DNA of 8,239 bases. It comes from Caryophanales bacterium. GTDB lineage: Bacteria; Bacillota_I; Bacilli_A; RFN20; JAISJY01. Position numbers and translations under genes: made by a program. The DNA is taken from positions 1-8,239 of the forward strand of contig JAISJY010000139.1 of the NCBI GenBank assembly GCA_031261365.1, given 5' to 3'. Below the pieces are notes generated by a model. It did no database searches. It saw only the letters and a program-made list of their open reading frames with translations, and had not been told where the DNA came from. Numbering within the stretch: position 1 is the stretch's first letter; each line of letters begins with the position of its first letter. Positions 1-5,461 of this stretch are shown one piece after another.

Positions 1-200
1 TTCAAACACCTCAAGGCTTTGCTTATGATACAATAATAGAGGCTTATCAATATTCAGATTATCAATATAAAGATGAAGGTTCATTAGTTCAAGAAGTCTT
101 AAAAATTAAACCTTTTTTAGTAGTAGGAGATATTGAAAATATTAAAGTTACTTATGAGAGTGATTTAAAATTAATAAAGGAAATGGAATATGAAAATTAA
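1..200 (+). CDS. IspD/TarI-type cytidylyltransferase, C-terminal part
   Basis: This is the 3' end of a gene entering from the left; complete codons begin at base 3 and it ends at TAA 198-200. The 65 visible residues begin QTPQGFAYD and contain DEGSLV, VVGDIENIKVT and a final DLKLI. These are the C-terminal signatures of the IspD family (2-C-methyl-D-erythritol 4-phosphate cytidylyltransferase, isoprenoid precursor synthesis). The related TarI family (ribitol-5-phosphate cytidylyltransferase, wall teichoic acid) has the same layout. The CTP-binding N-terminus lies outside the window, so the two cannot be separated. The gene overlaps the next one by 11 bases, which suggests one transcript. Confidence 0.8.
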   Translation, partial: QTPQGFAYDTIIEAYQYSDYQYKDEGSLVQEVLKIKPFLVVGDIENIKVTYESDLKLIKEMEYEN

Positions 201-516
201 ATCTGGTTACTTAGTTAAGAAAATAGCAGATAGTTATGTGATTATAAGTGTGGGACAAGAAGCAAATTATGATTCAATAATGACTTTAAGTGAGAGTGCT
301 TCTGATGTTTTTAATTGGATTTTAGAGGGTAGTAAATCTTTTGAACCTGACCAAGAAACTTTGCAAGAATATATGAAAAATCCTTTTGTTGAATATTCTT
401 ATGAGGAATTATTATTGAAATTATTAGATACTTATGAATTGAGTGAAGAAATGGCTAGAAATGATTTAACAGAGTTTTTAAATGATTTAGAAAGCAAAGG
501 AATATTAATTAGGTGA
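190..516 (+). CDS. PqqD-like peptide-binding protein
   Basis: The 108-residue product matches the PqqD layout. It has an N-terminal beta region (KSGYLVKKIADSYVIISVG), then a SESASDVFNWILEGS helix equivalent to the family's 'LN.TA..IW.LL.G' segment. Helices follow, ending in a D-LTEFLNDLESKGIL motif. PqqD proteins hold the leader of a precursor peptide and present it to a modifying enzyme, usually a radical SAM protein. No such enzyme or obvious precursor is in this window, so the partner is unknown. The ATG start has AAGGA about 8 bases upstream, inside the preceding gene. The stop TGA lies within the GTGA that starts the next gene, so translation of the two is probably coupled. Confidence 0.7.
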   Translation: MKIKSGYLVKKIADSYVIISVGQEANYDSIMTLSESASDVFNWILEGSKSFEPDQETLQEYMKNPFVEYSYEELLLKLLDTYELSEEMARNDLTEFLNDLESKGILIR

Positions 517-965
517 ATATTGCCATACCTGATTTATACCAATTAATAGAAGAATCTTTCCAGAATAATAAGACTGTTGTTATTTCTTTAAAAGGTAAAT
601 CTATGTACCCTTTTTTATTTGATGCAGAAGATAAAATAATGTTAGAGAAAGCTACTATTATAAAAAAAAGAGATATTGTTTTATATTTAAGAGATAATGG
701 TAATTTTGTCGTGCATAGAGTTATTAAGATAAAGGGTGATAACTATTATATAACAGGTGATAATCAATATAAATTAGAGATAGTTAAAAGAGAGAACATT
801 AAAGGTAAAGTTATTCAATTAATTCATTTGAAGAAAACAATTTTAGTAAGTAATAAATGGTATCGGTTTAAAGTTTATTTATGGTGTCTTAATCTCTTTG
901 TTAGAAGATGTATTTTAAAGATTATGCATACTTTTTCTAAGAAAGGGACTTATAAACAGAATTAA
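513..965 (+). CDS. S24/S26 peptidase-like protein (SipW-like, Ser/His type)
   Basis: The 150-residue product has the signal-peptidase box GKSMYPFL with the likely nucleophile Ser30. A KKRDIVLYL strand follows, then VVHRV with His68, then a TGDN box at about residues 81-84. A His in the HRV box in place of the usual Lys is typical of ER/SipW-type S26 enzymes. Unlike a standard signal peptidase it has no clear N-terminal membrane anchor. The C-terminal 40 residues are basic and aromatic. The start is GTG in a 4-base overlap with the PqqD-like gene. The pairing with PqqD suggests processing of a modified peptide, which is inference. The 3' end runs 29 bases into the convergent phospholipase-like gene. 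Confidence 0.7.
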   Translation: MNIAIPDLYQLIEESFQNNKTVVISLKGKSMYPFLFDAEDKIMLEKATIIKKRDIVLYLRDNGNFVVHRVIKIKGDNYYITGDNQYKLEIVKRENIKGKVIQLIHLKKTILVSNKWYRFKVYLWCLNLFVRRCILKIMHTFSKKGTYKQN

Positions 966-1845
966 AGTAAGTAATACTATCACCGACTTTAATGCCATCG
1001 TGTTGAGTATTATTAATGAAGAGATCTAATTCTTTTTTAATATCATTTTTTAATAACAAATTATGAACATATAGATATTCCTTTTCAGCATTTTGCATCA
1101 GTTCAGGAAAAGATTCATAATGATTTTTAGCAGTGTTAGGCATTTGCCATAGTTCTTTTTTTAAATTAAGATAATCAATTTTACCTTCTAGTTTTAAAGG
1201 TGTTGACATAGCATTTATAGTGGAGTTCTTTAAGAAAGTATTAAAGATACATTTTCTAATGCCTATAAAAGAGAAAATAATGAGTTCGGCTAGAACCATC
1301 GCTTTATAAGAATTAAGAAAACTATTTTCATCTATGTTTTCATAATTAATACTTTTAGCAAACTCAAAGAATATTTTAGAGATAAGAGCCACATCTTTTT
1401 TATTTGCTTTAATAGCATTTATAGGATGAATATGTTTATTTTCTTTTTGATAGAAACGGTCAATATTAGCTTCAAATCTTTGATGGTCAATTAAGTTTTT
1501 ATGATTTTCTTGTTCGGTTCTATAAAAGACATAAGGGTGGCAATTTCTATCAAGAATATAATGAGAAATAAGTCCTTCCAGATAGGCTAATATTTTATTT
1601 TTGTTTTCTAAATCTTTTTGAGCATAATCTAGAAAGAAAAGAAAGAGGTTTAAAGGGTTAATATGATGTAGTAAAGAACCAAACGAATTAATAGCAGTCA
1701 TATTGTTTTTAGATCCAACAGAGCCATAAAAGAAAAAGGGGTCTGGTCCTTGATTACCTAATAGTTGTAATCTATATAAAGCTTTTTCTTTGGGTAATAT
1801 GGTCTTATTTTTAGCAAAATTATAATGAGTTAAGAGTGATGGCAT
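937..1845 (-). CDS. Zinc-dependent phospholipase C-like protein
   Basis: The 302-residue product starts MPSLLTH. It carries the ligand-like residues of the zinc-dependent PLC / S1-P1 nuclease-like family: His7, Asp35 in GNQGPDPF, His60-His61, and HYILDRNCHP (His95, Asp99, His103), then His121 and Glu125. The HY..D....H segment resembles the prokaryotic zinc PLC signature. No signal peptide is visible, so this is probably one of the cytoplasmic or membrane-associated housekeeping members common in Bacillota rather than a secreted toxin. Its substrate is not known. AAGGA lies about 9 bases before the ATG. It diverges from the DUF523 gene across a 35-bp gap and converges on the S26-like gene with a 29-bp tail overlap and no terminator between them. 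Confidence 0.75.
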   Translation of the reverse strand: MPSLLTHYNFAKNKTILPKEKALYRLQLLGNQGPDPFFFYGSVGSKNNMTAINSFGSLLHHINPLNLFLFFLDYAQKDLENKNKILAYLEGLISHYILDRNCHPYVFYRTEQENHKNLIDHQRFEANIDRFYQKENKHIHPINAIKANKKDVALISKIFFEFAKSINYENIDENSFLNSYKAMVLAELIIFSFIGIRKCIFNTFLKNSTINAMSTPLKLEGKIDYLNLKKELWQMPNTAKNHYESFPELMQNAEKEYLYVHNLLLKNDIKKELDLFINNTQHDGIKVGDSITYFNSVYKSLS

Positions 1846-1863
1846 AAATATTTTTCCTTATCG

Positions 1864-1879
1864 TGTTATAATTATAACA
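1864..1879. promoter_or_regulatory. Palindromic bidirectional -10 region
   Basis: A perfect 16-bp palindrome (TGTTATAATTATAACA) fills the centre of the 35-bp gap between the divergent phospholipase-like and DUF523 genes. It contains TATAAT on both strands (plus 1868-1873; minus, read on plus as ATTATA 1871-1876). No strong -35 box was found on either side. The plus -10 would place the transcription start at about 1880, next to the ATG at 1881. The palindrome could also be an operator. Confidence 0.5.
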
Positions 1880-1880
1880 T

Positions 1881-2555
1881 ATGAGTGAAGAAATTAAAAA
1901 GGTTATAGTTAGTGCGTGTTTACTTGGAAAGAACTGTCGGTATAATGGGAAAAACAGTCTTTGCCCTGAAGTTGTTGAATACTTAAAAGATAAAGAGTAT
2001 TTAGATTTATGTCCAGAGGAATTGGGTATGCTTCCTACTCCTCGTCCACCTGCTGAACTATTAGGAAATAAATGTTTAACGCAGGATGGTTCTGATTTCA
2101 CTTTTTATTTTGAGACAGGAGCTTATACTGCTATTAAAAAGGCTATTGCTTTTAAAGCAACTGAAGCTATCTTAAAAACGAGAAGTCCAAGTTGTGGTAA
2201 AGGCGAAATATACGATGGTACTTTCACCCATACAGTTAAGATAGGTCATGGTTTTTTTTGTGAGAAGTGTTTAACTCATAAAATAAAAGTTTTAACAGAG
2301 TTAGATATTATTGCTTTATCTCAAGCTCCTAATGAAGAAGAAGTAAGCGAGAAAGTAGTTGTTGAAAAGGTTAAAAAAGTTAGTGAAATTGTTTTAACTG
2401 AAATCATTGAGGATTATATTTTGGAGACTAATGAAGAACAAAAGAGACCGATATTTAAAGGAGATGCTTTAAAGCAAACTATAAATAAAGAAAAAGAATT
2501 AGAAATTAAATCAGGAAATAAAGAAAGGATAGAGGAAAATGAAAATATTTATTGA
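1881..2555 (+). CDS. DUF523 family protein with charged C-terminal tail
   Basis: Residues 8-145 match DUF523: VSACLLG.NCRYNG, a CPEELGMLPTPRPPAE block, TFYFETGA, and LKTRSPSCGKGEIYDGTF. Conserved-type cysteines are C13, C19, C44 and C105; C127 and C130 form an extra C-x-x-C (FFCEKC). The family's biochemical role is not established to my knowledge; the cysteine pattern hints at metal or redox chemistry. The last ~75 residues are a Lys/Glu-rich extension beyond the usual ~150-residue length. ATG 1881 is the only sensible start, because DUF523 proteins begin just before VSACLLG. It has no Shine-Dalgarno and probably no leader. The tail overlaps talC by 17 bases. Confidence 0.85.
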   Translation: MSEEIKKVIVSACLLGKNCRYNGKNSLCPEVVEYLKDKEYLDLCPEELGMLPTPRPPAELLGNKCLTQDGSDFTFYFETGAYTAIKKAIAFKATEAILKTRSPSCGKGEIYDGTFTHTVKIGHGFFCEKCLTHKIKVLTELDIIALSQAPNEEEVSEKVVVEKVKKVSEIVLTEIIEDYILETNEEQKRPIFKGDALKQTINKEKELEIKSGNKERIEENENIY

Positions 2556-3183
2556 TACAGCGAATGTAAAAGAAATTGAAGAAGCTAGTACTTGGGGAAT
2601 TGTAGATGGTGTGACAACAAACCCTAGTTTAATTGCTAAAGAAGGAAAAAAATTAATTGATGTTATTAAAAAGATTACATCTTTGATAGATGGTCCGATT
2701 AGTGCAGAGGTTAGTGAAGGTAAAGCGAATGATATGGTTAATGAGGCTTTTAAATATGCTAGATTACATCAAAACATTGTTATTAAATTACCTTTTACTA
2801 TTGAAGGATTAAAGGCATGTAAGATATTAACATCTTTTAAGATAAAGACTAATGTTACTTTGGTGTTCTCTTTACCTCAAGCAGTTTTAGCAGCCAAGGC
2901 AGGAGCTACTTATGTTTCTCCTTTCTTGGGAAGATTAGATGATTTAGAGAAAACAGATGATTCTGGTTATAAACTAGTTAAATCTATTCATGAAGCTTTT
3001 AAGGAATATGGCTTTACTACTCAAATTATATCTGCCTCTATAAGACATGTTAAACATGTGGAACAGTCCATATTAGCAGGTAGTGATGTGGCAACTATTC
3101 CGTTTAAAGTATTAAAAGATAGCTATTATCATTTGTTGACAGAGAAGGGATTACAAATATTTGCTGAGGCAAGTAAGAAATAG
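2539..3183 (+). CDS. talC: Transaldolase, TalC/MipB type
   Basis: This is a full-length 214-residue member of the small transaldolase / fructose-6-phosphate aldolase family. It starts MKIFIDTANVKEIEEA, then GVTTNPSL, IVIKLPFT with the Schiff-base Lys83, TNVTLVFS, ATYVSPFLGRLDD and IISASIRH. Glu57 (ISAEV) and Phe129 (SPF) follow the transaldolase pattern. E. coli FSA has Gln and Tyr at these places, so transaldolase activity (sedoheptulose-7-P plus glyceraldehyde-3-P to erythrose-4-P plus fructose-6-P, cytosolic pentose phosphate pathway) is favoured. The ATG lies inside the end of the DUF523 gene with a GAGGA box just upstream, so the two are probably co-translated. Confidence 0.93.
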   Translation: MKIFIDTANVKEIEEASTWGIVDGVTTNPSLIAKEGKKLIDVIKKITSLIDGPISAEVSEGKANDMVNEAFKYARLHQNIVIKLPFTIEGLKACKILTSFKIKTNVTLVFSLPQAVLAAKAGATYVSPFLGRLDDLEKTDDSGYKLVKSIHEAFKEYGFTTQIISASIRHVKHVEQSILAGSDVATIPFKVLKDSYYHLLTEKGLQIFAEASKK

Positions 3184-3213
3184 GAAGAGAAAGTTGTTTT
3201 TTGAGTGAAAAGA

Positions 3214-3241
3214 TAGACAAACAGAGAAAGAATGCGATAAT
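3214..3241 (+). promoter_or_regulatory. Possible promoter for the InlB-repeat gene
   Basis: TAGACA (3214-3219) and GATAAT (3236-3241) are separated by 16 bases within the 88-bp gap after talC. This would start transcription about 25 bases before the ATG at 3272. In such AT-rich sequence chance matches are common, and read-through from talC remains possible because no terminator hairpin is seen. Confidence 0.3.
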
Positions 3242-3271
3242 TAGATAATAATAAACAGGAGAGAGAATAAA

Positions 3272-4567
3272 ATGAAGACAGATATGAAATGTTGCGGGGG
3301 GGGGGCGTATTATTTAAAAAAAGCTCCTGTTAATTTTGCTTTATCAGATGGTTCGGTTAGTAATGGTACAAACAATACTTCTACAGTAAAAAGTTATACT
3401 GTTTTTTATTATGATGGGAAAAGGTTATTAAGAACTAAACTTTATGATGATGGATATTTAATTAAAAATCCAATTTCACCCGAGAAATATGGCTATACTT
3501 TTTTAGGATGGTATACTGATGTAAAATTAAATCAGGCGGTGATATTTCCAATAGTAGTTCATAGCGATTTAAACTTTTATGCAAAATGGGAAATAATAGT
3601 ATCCGCAATACCATATCATACAAATGGAGGAGTAGGAGTTGAACTTTCTAAAATAATATTATCTAGACCAATAAAAAACGGCTATTCGTTTAAGGGATGG
3701 TACGAAAATAAAACATTTGAAGGCAGTAGAATTAAAGAAATATCATTGAGTGATATGATGATTGGCAAAGAATATTGGGCTAAATGGAAAAAAAGACCTA
3801 ATAAAACAGGCTTTTATGAAACAAACGAATTTGGTTTAGATAATAATTATTTGTATTTTGGTGAATTTCCGCAAACAGTTGTTGATGATACTCAATTAAT
3901 TGCTAAACTAACTAATATAACTTCCACAAATATTAAAGGATATTATGAATATAAAGGAAATCAATATGCAAAATTATATGCTGTTCCTGAAGCAATAGAA
4001 ACAAAGTTTTGGAACGGTTCTACTATTATGGAGGGGATACCTTATTTTTTTAAGGTAGAGCCAATAAAATGGAGAATATTATTTAATTATAATGGAATTG
4101 TTGAGTTAATGTCTGAATATTCATTAACAAATAAGAGATTTGATGAAAATTCAAACATTTATGCAGATAGTGAGATAAGACAATATTTAAATGATACTTT
4201 TTATAATAATGTTTTTAGTTCTAAAGAGCAGAACGACATCCTAACTACCGATTTAGAAGATGTAGGTACAAGTGATAAAATGTATCTATTATCTTGGGAT
4301 GATTATTTAGAGCCAGTTTTTGATTTTCAGTATTCAAGATGTTCAAAAGCAACAGACTATGCAAGAGCAAATGGTCTGAATCCTCCTTATTTTTTAGATG
4401 GAGGTGTACAATGTTGGACGAGAACTGTTTGTCCTAATAATGATGGGGATTTAAATGAAGTCTATATTGTTATTAGTGGTGATGCTGAAAGTGCTCGTGA
4501 ATCAAAAATCACCATGGGTATTCGCCCTGCTTTTGGATTAAAAAGTAACATTTTATTTTACTTGTAG
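3272..4567 (+). CDS. InlB-type repeat protein with DUF6273-like domain
   Basis: The 431-residue product has a short Cys/Gly start (KCCGGGAYY). Two InlB B-repeat (Listeria-Bacteroides repeat) units follow at about residues 44-106 and 112-172, with GYTFLGWYTD...NFYAKWE and GYSFKGWYEN...EYWAKWK. A C-terminal domain from about 192 to 431 has LYFGEFPQT, EPIKWRIL, SEIRQYLND and MGIRPAFGL, as in DUF6273. Such proteins are usually surface or exported, but no signal peptide, lipobox or anchor is visible in this frame. A good Shine-Dalgarno (CAGGAGAG) precedes ATG 3272. Codons 9-12 are written as ten consecutive G, so slippage would switch the frame. It separates the backbone operon from the repeat-headed cassettes. 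Confidence 0.7.
   Translation: MKTDMKCCGGGAYYLKKAPVNFALSDGSVSNGTNNTSTVKSYTVFYYDGKRLLRTKLYDDGYLIKNPISPEKYGYTFLGWYTDVKLNQAVIFPIVVHSDLNFYAKWEIIVSAIPYHTNGGVGVELSKIILSRPIKNGYSFKGWYENKTFEGSRIKEISLSDMMIGKEYWAKWKKRPNKTGFYETNEFGLDNNYLYFGEFPQTVVDDTQLIAKLTNITSTNIKGYYEYKGNQYAKLYAVPEAIETKFWNGSTIMEGIPYFFKVEPIKWRILFNYNGIVELMSEYSLTNKRFDENSNIYADSEIRQYLNDTFYNNVFSSKEQNDILTTDLEDVGTSDKMYLLSWDDYLEPVFDFQYSRCSKATDYARANGLNPPYFLDGGVQCWTRTVCPNNDGDLNEVYIVISGDAESARESKITMGIRPAFGLKSNILFYL
3296..3305 (+). repeat. G10 homopolymer tract, candidate slippage site
   Basis: Ten consecutive G lie 24 bases after the first base of the start codon of the InlB-repeat gene. As written, the frame is open. Gain or loss of one base would take the 3272 start out of frame. 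With nine G, a second ATG at 3289 would become in-frame instead. In an AT-rich genome a run of this kind stands out and resembles contingency-locus tracts. Confidence 0.75.
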
Positions 4568-4571
4568 AAAT

Positions 4572-4620
4572 TAAAGTTGGTTTATAGTGTTATGGAACAC
4601 TTAAAAATAAAAAAAGAAAG
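4572..4620 (+). repeat. Header repeat, upstream part, copy A (dyad plus A-rich tract)
   Basis: This 49-bp segment is identical to 6181-6229 except for one base (G4595 versus A6204). It contains the dyad AGTGTT-atgg-AACACT followed by TAAAAATAAAAAAAGAAAG. It starts four bases after the stop of the InlB-repeat gene and ends just before small ORF 1. There is no T-run after the hairpin, so it is not a typical plus-strand terminator. It may be a regulator site, a leader hairpin or a recombination remnant. Confidence 0.8.
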
Positions 4621-4628
4621 AAAAAAAG

Positions 4629-4724
4629 ATGAAAAGAAAGTTACAAAAGTTAATTGATGGAAGTGTTTGTGTCAAGATGTTTGGTAACAGCGGAGGTAAA
4701 AATGGAAATAGAATCTTGGGATGA
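4629..4724 (+). CDS. 31-residue small ORF, header copy 1
   Basis: ATG 4629 to TGA 4722-4724 encodes 31 residues: MKRKLQKLID, then GSVCVKMFGN, then SGGKNGNRILG. Small ORF 2 (5364-5459) has the same length and differs at 7 residues. A purine-rich but weak Shine-Dalgarno tract precedes the ATG. The last 23 bases overlap the start of the next gene in another frame, and the codons GGA-GGT serve as that gene's ribosome binding site. The N-terminal part could form a basic amphipathic helix; the rest is Gly/Asn-rich with one Cys. It may be a leader peptide coupling translation, a small effector, or non-coding sequence open by chance. I recognise no family. Confidence 0.5.
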   Translation: MKRKLQKLIDGSVCVKMFGNSGGKNGNRILG

Positions 4725-4726
4725 TA
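4658..4726 (+). repeat. 69-bp header repeat, copy 1
   Basis: This is identical to 5393-5461 apart from G4690 versus A5425. It covers codons 11-31 of small ORF 1, the GGAGG at 4692-4696, the ATG at 4702, and the codons for MEIESWDD of the cargo gene. Identity stops abruptly on both sides. The copies are 735 bp apart in direct orientation. Confidence 0.9.
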
Positions 4727-5295
4727 GTAAGGTGCATGAATATGAAATAATAAAAGATACAGAAACAATAAAAAATGTTCAATTAGAATTTGAAAAAAAA
4801 TTAAAATCAATTTTAAACAAAGAGAAAATAGTAAAAATTGGTTTTCCTGGAAATTCTAAAAAGTTTGAGGGTGTTAAGGTTTATTATAGTGATTATTATC
4901 CTGGATTTTGGTATTATACAATCATTTTACCTAATGGTAAAATTTATAATTCTTTTGGTCCTGATAATTCATCAAATTCATGTAAGACACTATCGTTAAA
5001 ATTGGCACTTAGTACAAAGGCACCATTTTCTAATCATTTTGGAGGTTTATTTCTAAAAAAAGGAGATAATTTTTATATAGCTCATAATGGAACTGTTAGT
5101 GGTGGAAAAAAAGGAGTAGGCAAAAGTAATTTTTTGAAGTATTTTAAAACAAAATATCCAGATAAAATGCAAACAGTTGATAATGACAAAAAAAGCATAA
5201 AAGTAATTCTTATATCTTGTTTAGAAAATGATTCAATTGTTAATGAAATAGTTGCTTTTATGGAAGTAGTTGAGCAGTTTAAAAGACCTGTATAA
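4702..5295 (+). CDS. Uncharacterised protein with HNG / GGKKGVGKS segment
   Basis: The 197-residue product is of no family I can name. Features: charged N-terminus; KIGFPGN at 45-51; a beta-rich stretch with YYTIILPNGKIYNSFGPDN (71-89); GGLFLKKGDNFYIAHNGTVSGGKKGVGKSNF (114-144); and a final helix IVAFMEVVEQFK. The order (pG-type motif, 'NGK-Y-SFG' strand, 'I.H-G...GGGrkGiGk..F', terminal FV...FK helix) resembles small uncharacterised proteins scattered in bacterial accessory regions, from memory only. The GKKGVGKS string fits a P-loop consensus, but only 56 residues remain after it and no Walker B is seen. Start chosen at ATG 4702 because GGAGG sits 5 bases upstream. The first 8 residues come from the header repeat. 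Confidence 0.7.
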   Translation: MEIESWDDSKVHEYEIIKDTETIKNVQLEFEKKLKSILNKEKIVKIGFPGNSKKFEGVKVYYSDYYPGFWYYTIILPNGKIYNSFGPDNSSNSCKTLSLKLALSTKAPFSNHFGGLFLKKGDNFYIAHNGTVSGGKKGVGKSNFLKYFKTKYPDKMQTVDNDKKSIKVILISCLENDSIVNEIVAFMEVVEQFKRPV

Positions 5296-5316
5296 TTGTT
5301 GCAAATTATTTTGATG

Positions 5317-5336
5317 AGTGTATTTTTTTAAACACT
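5317..5336 (+). repeat. Header dyad, diverged copy B
   Basis: AGTGT (5317-5321) and ACACT (5332-5336) form a dyad with a 10-base T-rich loop, followed by TTAAAAGTAAAAAAGAAAGG. The order (dyad, A-rich tract, AAAGAAAG, then ORF) is the same as in copies A and C, but the sequence is clearly diverged. It lies 21 bases after the stop of the preceding cargo gene. Confidence 0.5.
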
Positions 5337-5363
5337 TTAAAAGTAAAAAAGAAAGGAAAGAAA

Positions 5364-5459
5364 ATGAAAACAGTGTTAGAAAGGTTAAGAAGTGGAAGTG
5401 TTTGTGTCAAGATGTTTGGTAACAACGGAGGTAAAAATGGAAATAGAATCTTGGGATGA
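5364..5459 (+). CDS. 31-residue small ORF, header copy 2
   Basis: ATG 5364 to TGA 5457-5459 encodes MKTVLERLRS, then GSVCVKMFGN, then NGGKNGNRILG. Small ORF 1 has the same length with no indels. In codons 1-11 the two differ at six codons, all changing the amino acid, while Met1, Lys2, Leu5, Leu8 and Gly11 are kept. AAAGGAAAG gives a plausible Shine-Dalgarno 4-10 bases before the ATG, better than in copy 1. It overlaps the next gene by 23 bases in the +1 frame. Equal length, kept leucines and the ribosome site favour real translation. The lack of synonymous changes means coding selection is not proven. Confidence 0.55.
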   Translation: MKTVLERLRSGSVCVKMFGNNGGKNGNRILG

Positions 5460-5461
5460 TA
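5393..5461 (+). repeat. 69-bp header repeat, copy 2
   Basis: Direct repeat of 4658-4726 with one mismatch. It supplies GGAGG (5427-5431), the ATG at 5437 and the first eight cargo codons. The cargo sequences downstream are unrelated, so the header is an exchangeable or duplicated module rather than part of a whole-gene duplication. Confidence 0.9.

Noticed and set aside
1820..2101. Minus-strand ORF of 93 codons opposite DUF523
   Set aside because: It lies antisense to well-conserved DUF523 coding sequence, has no family features, and is explained as a shadow frame.
2539..3183. Fructose-6-phosphate aldolase instead of transaldolase
   Set aside because: Glu57 and Phe129 follow the transaldolase pattern; aldolases of this family have Gln and Tyr at these places. 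Substrate assay would settle it.
4586..4602. Rho-independent terminator after the InlB-repeat gene
   Set aside because: The AGTGTT/AACACT hairpin is AT-rich and followed by an A-run, not a T-run, on the plus strand; on the minus strand the T-run precedes the hairpin.
4654..4701. Longer N-terminus for the first cargo (and 5392-5436 for the second)
   Set aside because: These extensions retranslate the small-ORF header in another frame and lack a ribosome site. GGAGG sits 5 bases before the internal ATG in both copies.
4601..4810. Minus-strand ORF of 69 codons, hydrophobic
   Set aside because: Its Phe/Leu-rich product is just the complement of A-rich leader and coding sequence; no ribosome site supports it.
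4835..5127. P-loop NTPase from the GKKGVGKS string
   Set aside because: It fits the GxxxxGK[ST] consensus but lies 56 residues from the C-terminus with no Walker B or NTPase core around it.
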